Below, piece by piece: positions 62,001 to 64,000 of a stretch of 64,000 bases of DNA. Every line of letters begins with the position of its first letter. Position 1 is the stretch's first letter. A model generated the notes under the pieces. The model did no database searches. It was not told where the DNA came from and saw only the letters and a list, made by a program, of their open reading frames with translations. This stretch comes from Acanthaster planci. Its lineage: Eukaryota > Echinodermata > Asteroidea > Valvatida > Acanthasteridae. The position numbers and the translations under genes are program-made. The stretch is from contig NW_019091636.1 in the NCBI RefSeq assembly GCF_001949145.1, forward strand, positions 88,752 to 152,751. Direction: 5' to 3'.

Positions 62001-64000
62001 GTGGGAAAAAAATCAACTCGCTGAGGTCGGACTTAAACAACCTTCTTTTATTGGCATGTTTACATGTATCAACAACCTGAGGACTGATGAGGTGGCTGCA
62101 TGGCCTTATCAAGCAACCTGGTACAAATCCACTGAGCAGTGGATTTAGCCTCAGTGATGAAGTTATGGGGACTGCTGCACTTGTAAGCAGATAATTGTGG
62201 GTTCAAATCCTAGCTCAGTCGATAAGGTACTGGTTACAGCATTCCAGGGGTTATAAGTTCGAATCCTGCCTCCGCAATTACCTTTTGATGCTTGTTGTAT
62301 TTCCACAAAGTGGTGCGGCCAGGGGTGTGTCCTGTAGGCTCTCTGCCAGAAGGCGTCAACGGCATCTGCGTTGACATGTGTCAAGATGATAGCGAGTGCT
62401 CCGACAATCAAAAGTGTTGCTCCAATGGCTGCGGCCTGGTCTGCATGACCAGCTTCAGAGCACCAGGTGAGTTGATGAATTCCTCACAAATGAATGGAAT
62501 GGAGGGATTCGGAGACCATGTTCAGTAAAGATTAGGTTGGGAGAAAATTGTGGACATCATGTTGTAGAAAAAATAGCTGTGGGCCATAACTGCATGTATA
62601 AACCTCCCGTGCAAAGTGTGTGTTGGTGGCACTATACCTGACTTGTTGACCGTCCATTTGAAACAAGCAACTGCTTGGATCAAACTTAAAGAAGATAATC
62701 TCGAACATAAATTGTTCTTGCATATATTGCTGGATTTATAGGCTCAGAGCATCTATAAGTCCACCTCCAGGGGTGAAATGTGAAGTAGTCATGTCATACT
62801 GAAGGATGCTGGAATTCTGTGTGCATCCCTGTCAAGTGAAGATGATTGTGCACATTGTGTCGGAAATTGTTTGCACACTTTTCCTCATCATTTGATTGCC
62901 AAAGACATTGCCCACACACTTTTGCTGGCCCCCCTTAATTGAGTGGTCTACATTTTGGCATCTCACGTCTGTGGATATTGAGATGGAAATATGCTGAATA
63001 TTGTTCATGCTGTAGATACCTGTGGCGATGTAATGTGCAGCATATTCTGTGACTATGGGTTCAAGAGAGATGACAACGGCTGTGATGTTTGCATTTGCAA
63101 CGACCCTCCAGGTAGGCCTCATGTAACAGGTATTGGAAGTTGACTAAATCCCGAGGCTTTTAAATGATGAAACCAAAGAACCTTGGCATAACATCTTTAG
63201 CTGAAATGCATAACAAAGATACCTTTTCTAGCGTATTACTTACTGCTCCATTTTCAATATTCTCTCAGAGAATCTTACATTCACAAGCCCACACTTAAAA
63301 TATTTCCAGCCCCCAACTATCTTAACCCCACCTGAAACTGGCATCGAATAACCTTTTGATGAACGAGTGAATATTTCCATTTCTGTAGGTAATGCGTTAT
63401 TTATTACATCCCACCAGCAAGTGTTTGAGTATCATCATTACAGACATTGCATTCCGGCTGCACACGTGATGAAAACCCAGAAACGGATAGACAAGTTTAT
63501 CCTGGCCTCCTGCTCACCTCTCTGTTTTCCCCCCTTTTTCACAGTGTTGCATGTTGGTGAATGTCCAACCAGCAGCGGAGGTTTCGGCATTTGCACTGAT
63601 CTATGCACGTCCGACGGCAACTGTGAGCCGCATCAGAAGTGCTGCTCCAACAGCTGCGGTCACATGTGCATGGATGCTGTCAACATTCCGGGTAAAGCAT
63701 GACACCTTTCAAGTTCTTATCCACTTTTGGGTTCATGGGATAGGGTGCTGATATATGCTGTCAATAGTATAATTAAAATAATTGACATTACTCGCACGAA
63801 AGCCATATCTTTATCATGTTCCTTATTTCTTTATTAATTCCTTATTAATCTGTTCTAAATGGGTGGTGCCAGACTCCTTTGAGTTCCATGCCAATCTGTG
63901 ATTTTTTAAAATGTTATTTAAATGTTGTTTGCATGTCACCACATTTCCATATTTTTCGAATAACTTTTATTTTTTTGGTTGAATTATTAAGCTGAATTTT
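31994..64000 (+). CDS. giant multi-WAP / multi-antistasin secreted protease-inhibitor-like gene (partial, 23 exons seen)
   Basis: A signal-peptide exon is followed by 14 WAP four-disulphide exons and 8 antistasin-like exons. Order: SP, W1, A1, W2, W3, W4, gap, W5, A2, W6, W7, W8, A3, W9, A4, A5, A6, W10, A7, W11, W12, W13, A8, W14, continuing off the right edge with no stop seen. Every module is one exon with phase 1 at both ends, so modules can be lost, gained or skipped without breaking the frame. WAP exons are 141-162 nt with eight cysteines and a near-invariant KCCSNGCGH core. Antistasin exons are 96-99 nt with six cysteines and the G[YF]..D.NGC..C.C core. Both families are mostly extracellular serine-protease inhibitors; antimicrobial roles are also known for WAP proteins. 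W3 carries a frameshift. A 648-N gap after W4 may hide more modules. One transcript for all exons is inferred from strand, phase and spacing. Confidence 0.85.
32076..32400 (-). pseudogene. possible degraded GPCR TM6-TM7 fragment
   Basis: An open frame on the minus strand reads [19 protein letters not shown] (resembling an ICL3-TM6 junction), then about 40 residues later [20 protein letters not shown], which resembles a TM7-helix 8 end. No TM1-TM5 is seen upstream (a stop closes the frame near 32390), and the frame runs on into the antisense of the signal-peptide exon. It is at best a relic; chance resemblance of a hydrophobic ORF is a real alternative. Confidence 0.25.
36902..36951. repeat. 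perfect 50 bp palindrome, 23 bp arms
   Basis: Left arm starts GTACAATTTTGTGAACCACG; right arm is its exact reverse complement. The loop is only GCGT. No mismatch in 23 bp. The core alternates G and C (CGCGCGTGCGCG). Confidence 0.95.
37137..37174. repeat. perfect 38 bp palindrome, no loop
   Basis: Arms of 19 bp (CATGGAGAAATAAAACACA and its reverse complement) abut directly. Lies 185 bp from the palindrome at 36902-36951, with unrelated sequence. Confidence 0.95.
38879..39040 (+). CDS. WAP module 1 exon
   Basis: Acceptor TTTGCATTCAG, 162 nt, phase 1-1. Starts LALGDCP, then [13 protein letters not shown] and [12 protein letters not shown]. Eight cysteines. The core has CCFNG instead of CCSNG. 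It completes the signal peptide region (AAC|GLALGD). Weak donor GTTTGT. Confidence 0.85.
39655..39750 (+). CDS. antistasin module 1 exon
   Basis: Acceptor TCATCTGCAG, donor GTAAAG, 32 codons, phase 1-1. [20 protein letters not shown] then CSICSC: six cysteines with the antistasin G-Y..D-N-G-C spacing. Confidence 0.88.
39900..40045 (+). repeat. SINE-body-like repeat
   Basis: Has TTGGGTTTTCAGTCCTACCT, ATTCCGTA and GGGTTTTCCTCC in the order seen in the SINE body at 860-1075 (minus). A related 3' piece (GGTTTCCTCC...AAAACTGGACC) follows the N gap at 44323-44362. The tRNA-like head is not recognisable here. Confidence 0.45.
40066..40237. mobile_element. MITE type B, copy 1
   Basis: Terminal inverted repeats of about 46 bp: the left end begins ATGGGAGACTTTGAGAGG and the right end, reverse-complemented, begins ATGAGAGACTTTGAGATA, both continuing with a CAGACAA block. 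About 172 bp long, no ORF. A second copy is at 51233-51400. Confidence 0.75.
40334..40486 (+). CDS. WAP module 2 exon
   Basis: Acceptor TTTCTGTCAG, phase 1. Starts IHSGECP, then [13 protein letters not shown] and [12 protein letters not shown]. Two in-phase donors exist: after 40480 (GTCAAG, weak) and after 40486 (GTATAA, better); I use the latter. Confidence 0.88.
42622..42772 (+). pseudogene. WAP module 3 exon, frameshifted
   Basis: Starts in frame ([21 protein letters not shown]), but at about 42718-42724 one extra base (the C in ATCACAAG) shifts the frame. [11 protein letters not shown] is then read in another frame and the original frame meets TAA. Length is 151 nt, not a multiple of three as in every other module exon. 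Removing one base restores the usual four-residue spacing before KCC. Either a sequencing or assembly error, or a dead module that would have to be skipped. Confidence 0.8.
43252..43404 (+). CDS. WAP module 4 exon
   Basis: Acceptor TTGTCCTGCAG, donor GTAGGC, 51 codons, phase 1-1. [20 protein letters not shown], then [12 protein letters not shown]; eight cysteines. Confidence 0.92.
43675..44322. other. assembly gap (648 N)
   Basis: Run of N between WAP modules 4 and 5. Long enough to hide one more module exon. A SINE-like 3' fragment begins right after it (44323-44362). Confidence 1.
44621..44761 (+). CDS. WAP module 5 exon
   Basis: Acceptor TCATAATCAG, donor GTAATT, 47 codons, the shortest WAP exon. 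Starts IHEGSCP, then [15 protein letters not shown] and [12 protein letters not shown]. Confidence 0.9.
45410..45508 (+). CDS. antistasin module 2 exon
   Basis: Acceptor GGTCTCCAG, donor GTAAAC, 33 codons, phase 1-1. [20 protein letters not shown] then GCDTCQC; six cysteines. Confidence 0.9.
46059..46208 (+). CDS. WAP module 6 exon
   Basis: Acceptor TCTCTGGCAG, donor GTGATA, 50 codons. [12 protein letters not shown], then [13 protein letters not shown] and [12 protein letters not shown]. Confidence 0.92.
46236..46365. other. GC-rich intronic patch
   Basis: About 130 bp of strongly G+C-rich sequence (GGGGGCCGGCCAGCCGGG and onwards) just after WAP module 6, in an AT-rich intron. No ORF or repeat partner recognised in the window. 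Could be the end of a dispersed element or a real GC-rich feature. Confidence 0.4.
46987..47130 (+). CDS. WAP module 7 exon (divergent)
   Basis: Acceptor TTGGTTACAG, donor GTAGGA, 48 codons. [18 protein letters not shown], then [11 protein letters not shown]: eight cysteines kept, but KCCSNGC is replaced by LCCPNAC, making it one of the most divergent WAP cores here. Confidence 0.88.
47630..47785 (+). CDS. WAP module 8 exon
   Basis: Acceptor TTTCCCAG, donor GTATGA, 52 codons. [20 protein letters not shown], then [12 protein letters not shown]. Followed by the 7 kb intron that carries the RAG1-like gene. Confidence 0.92.
47921..48113 (+). repeat. dispersed repeat, copy 2
   Basis: Partner of 597-795: shared GAGCTGG, TGCAATTTTCCT, CCAGCATGGCT and GGCGGATA blocks in the same order. 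Confidence 0.5.
48619..48693 (-). repeat. tRNA-derived SINE fragment
   Basis: On the minus strand: GGGCTGGACAGCTCAGTTGG (D-arm and A box, with GCTC/GAGC pairing) and B box GGTCCAAGTCC. The 3' end runs into a TTTGTTTGTTTG tail instead of an acceptor stem, so this is a SINE or tRNA relic rather than a functional tRNA. Confidence 0.65.
50052..50258 (-). mobile_element. MITE type A, copy 1
   Basis: About 207 bp. The two ends are inverted repeats of each other (TCCGGTTCGTAAGTGAC at the left; TCTGGCTCGTAAGTGTG read from the right). Both ends abut TA, suggesting a Tc1/mariner-like TA insertion. No ORF. About 80% identical by eye to 53751-53951, in the opposite orientation. Confidence 0.85.
51233..51400. 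mobile_element. MITE type B, copy 2
   Basis: Ends TGGGAGACTGTGAAATG and, from the right, TGGGAGACTTTGAGATATG are inverted repeats, continuing as GGCAGACAAACCGGTCCTTT against GCAGACACAACGGTCCTTTT. About 168 bp. Same family as 40066-40237. Lies 380 bp past the stop codon of the RAG1-like gene. Confidence 0.8.
51520..51525 (-). promoter_or_regulatory. possible poly(A) signal of the RAG1-like gene
   Basis: AATAAA on the minus strand about 255 nt beyond the stop codon at 51781. A hexamer match only. Confidence 0.3.
51781..52632 (-). CDS. stand-alone RAG1 N-terminal-region-like zinc protein (N-RAG type)
   Basis: 283 residues from the chosen start [11 protein letters not shown]; an upstream ATG at 52659 adds nine. 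Numbering below is from that upstream ATG. Zinc motifs in RAG1 order: CRIC (23-26); [13 protein letters not shown] (70-82), like the RAG1 FCHNCW...RKF segment; [12 protein letters not shown] (103-114), like EWHPH..SCDIC of RAG1, followed by a basic stretch (KRRR, 131-134); a C3HC4 RING (C189, C192, C205, H207, C210, C213, C236, C239); then a C2H2-like finger (C266, C269, H277, H281). In vertebrate RAG1 this RING plus finger forms the zinc dimerisation domain and has ubiquitin-ligase activity. The protein stops right after that finger, where the RAG1 DDE recombinase core should start; no core or RAG2 is visible. Single exon, antisense within a WAP-gene intron. Stand-alone N-RAG proteins are known from other invertebrates. 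A transcript continuing by splicing cannot be excluded. Confidence 0.85.
   Translation of the reverse strand: MSFQFHQVSLGKICRICTERLHPGQRKPKRKPLPCSIVRREILAVFQVSTWNDRPDQHPAFTCERCARKIRHFTGATRHYDVNKLLVNQKIQSDWPPHSETCFVCELVRKQGKGGGSHNHVKRRRSLASCQPVQDTQSPFGCTDENIFAHLGGASSDSGKQQPVSLDLIPSSEDGSIFICCLCQCILSRPCVQTPCEHYFCAACLTAYFQHAFKHITDKPDMSSLTCPECTADIKYEQITKSPRALSILLDNLEVVCSKCQKMGKLEHMISHTCGQTIEYSTY
52705..52790 (-). promoter_or_regulatory. CpG-rich patch upstream of the RAG1-like gene
   Basis: Short CpG-dense stretch (including GTAGCGCGCGCTG and CCCGCGC) 70-160 bp upstream of the start codon, in otherwise AT-rich DNA. Position fits a core promoter, but no TATA box or mapped start supports this. Confidence 0.3.
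53297..53318. repeat. 22 bp perfect GC palindrome
   Basis: CGTGCCCCGGC followed directly by its reverse complement, in a GC-rich 45 bp island. Confidence 0.85.
53751..53951 (+). mobile_element. MITE type A, copy 2 (inverted)
   Basis: About 201 bp, matching the reverse complement of 50052-50258 end to end (TATCTGGTTTGTAAGTGTGA at the left, CACTTGTGAACCGGA at the right). The right flank is TT rather than TA. With copy 1 it brackets the RAG1-like gene as a 3.9 kb inverted pair. Confidence 0.85.
54768..54863 (+). CDS. antistasin module 3 exon
   Basis: Acceptor TCACCATTCAG, donor GTACGC, 32 codons. [20 protein letters not shown] then GCDICEC; six cysteines. Confidence 0.9.
55285..55434 (+). CDS. 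WAP module 9 exon
   Basis: Acceptor GTGTTTCAG, donor GTAAGA, 50 codons. [20 protein letters not shown], then [15 protein letters not shown] near the end is a possible glycosylation site. Confidence 0.92.
55844..55939 (+). CDS. antistasin module 4 exon
   Basis: Acceptor CGACTTTGTAG, donor [26 protein letters not shown] then GCSTCIC; 32 codons, six cysteines. Confidence 0.88.
56500..56710. repeat. GTAGCGTAGCGA-type dispersed repeat
   Basis: Begins GCAGTAGCGTAGCGAGGGGA, passes through several TGCCCCC blocks and ends TAGCTACGCCATTGG, so the two ends are imperfect inverted repeats (GTAGCGTAGC / CTAGCTACGCC). Single-end relatives near 10280 and 22810 start AGTAGCGTATCCAGC and AGCGGCGTATCCAGC. Probably non-autonomous. 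Confidence 0.5.
56925..57023 (+). CDS. antistasin module 5 exon
   Basis: Acceptor TTTGCTGTTAG, donor GTAATA, 33 codons. [20 protein letters not shown] then GCPYCEC. The usual Asp before NG is replaced by Ala (KLANGC). Confidence 0.85.
57860..57955 (+). CDS. antistasin module 6 exon
   Basis: Acceptor TCGTCGTCAG, donor GTAAGT, 32 codons. [20 protein letters not shown] then GCEVCLC. Third antistasin exon in a row without a WAP exon between. Confidence 0.9.
58508..58666 (+). CDS. WAP module 10 exon
   Basis: Acceptor ACTGCTGACAG, donor GTAAGA, 53 codons. [20 protein letters not shown], then [13 protein letters not shown], with an extra Gly between the last two cysteines and Ser for the Gly of the NGC core. 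Confidence 0.9.
60094..60189 (+). CDS. antistasin module 7 exon
   Basis: Acceptor TGTGCTGCAG, donor [26 protein letters not shown] then GCDLCLC; close to module 2 in its MMWCP core. Confidence 0.9.
60569..60718 (+). CDS. WAP module 11 exon (divergent)
   Basis: [20 protein letters not shown], then [13 protein letters not shown]. Two in-phase acceptors are possible: TAAATAG (start 60569, used here because it keeps the IHxG leader of the other modules) or ACACAG (start 60581). Donor GTATAA. The core [11 protein letters not shown] departs from [10 protein letters not shown]. Confidence 0.82.
61240..61389 (+). CDS. WAP module 12 exon
   Basis: Acceptor GGTGCATAG, donor GTAAAT, 50 codons. [20 protein letters not shown], then [12 protein letters not shown]. 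Confidence 0.9.
61505..61865 (+). repeat. 33 bp minisatellite interrupted by a gap
   Basis: Unit AGGTGATTTCAGGGGGTACA followed by GGGGGTAACAGCC, 32-33 bp. About three and a half copies lie before, and three after, the N run. One copy is preceded by a duplicated AACAGCCA. The array probably collapsed in assembly, which explains the gap. The open 11-residue repeat it produces is a by-product of the 33 bp period. Confidence 0.9.
61622..61748. other. assembly gap (127 N) inside the minisatellite
   Basis: Run of N flanked on both sides by the same 33 bp repeat; true length unknown. Confidence 1.
62150..62282 (+). repeat. tRNA-derived SINE with two B boxes
   Basis: TAGCTCAGTCGATAAGG (A-box/D-arm-like) and B box GTTCGAATCC about 40 nt later. 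A second, upstream B box (GGTTCAAATCC, about 62189) is preceded by an anticodon-arm-like segment. Two tRNA-like units appear joined in tandem. It ends 28 bp before WAP exon 13, so the insertion sits almost on the splice acceptor. Confidence 0.6.
62311..62466 (+). CDS. WAP module 13 exon
   Basis: Acceptor TATTTCCACAAAG (AAG, less usual), donor GTGAGT, 52 codons. [20 protein letters not shown], then [12 protein letters not shown]. The His of CGH is replaced by Leu. Confidence 0.9.
63016..63111 (+). CDS. antistasin module 8 exon
   Basis: Acceptor CATGCTGTAG, donor GTAGGC, 32 codons. [20 protein letters not shown] then GCDVCIC. Confidence 0.9.
63545..63691 (+). CDS. WAP module 14 exon
   Basis: Acceptor CCTTTTTCACAG, donor GTAAAG, 49 codons. 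[20 protein letters not shown], then [12 protein letters not shown]. Last exon seen; phase 1 at its donor shows that the gene continues to the right of the window. Confidence 0.92.
63692..64000 (+). other. intron at the right edge
   Basis: AT-rich, no exon recognised before the window ends. Confidence 0.6.

Overview
The window is animal nuclear DNA: AT-rich, intron-rich, with GT-AG exons of 80 to 300 bp, long introns, SINE, MITE and LTR-like repeats and three runs of N. The gene families (a MASP-type complement protease, a very large WAP/antistasin inhibitor gene, a RAG1 N-terminus-like protein) and the frequent TACATGTA strings point to an invertebrate deuterostome (echinoderm, hemichordate or amphioxus). 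The sequence alone does not settle which.

Layout. (1) 1137-1327, plus strand: last exon of a trypsin-like protease whose body lies left of the window. (2) 2527-13701, minus strand: an 11-exon MASP-like gene (signal peptide, CUB1, Ca-binding EGF, CUB2, CCP1, CCP2, S1 protease). Genes 1 and 2 are tail to tail, and their last exons have the same length (191 nt) and phase. (3) 13.7-19.7 kb: intergenic, with a long palindrome, a CGTACG-rich stretch and GACTCGAGTC-type repeats. (4) 19743-20714, plus strand: a single-coding-exon class A GPCR. (5) 20.7-32.0 kb: gene-poor and repeat-bearing. (6) From 31994 to beyond the right edge, plus strand: a secreted protein with a signal-peptide exon followed by at least 14 WAP and 8 antistasin exons, all phase 1-1. 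(7) 51781-52632, minus strand, inside a 7 kb intron of gene 6: a single-exon protein matching the whole zinc-binding N-terminal part of RAG1 but ending where the RAG1 catalytic core would begin.

The most notable item is the stand-alone RAG1 N-terminal homologue. It sits between two inverted copies of a roughly 205 bp MITE, and a second MITE lies 0.4 kb downstream of its stop codon. The large WAP/antistasin gene and the MASP-like gene with mixed protease-lineage characters come next. Protease, inhibitor and RAG1-like genes share an immune or proteolysis theme, but a functional link between them is only inference. All exon boundaries were read by eye from splice consensus, phase continuity and domain continuity; no alignment or transcript evidence was available.
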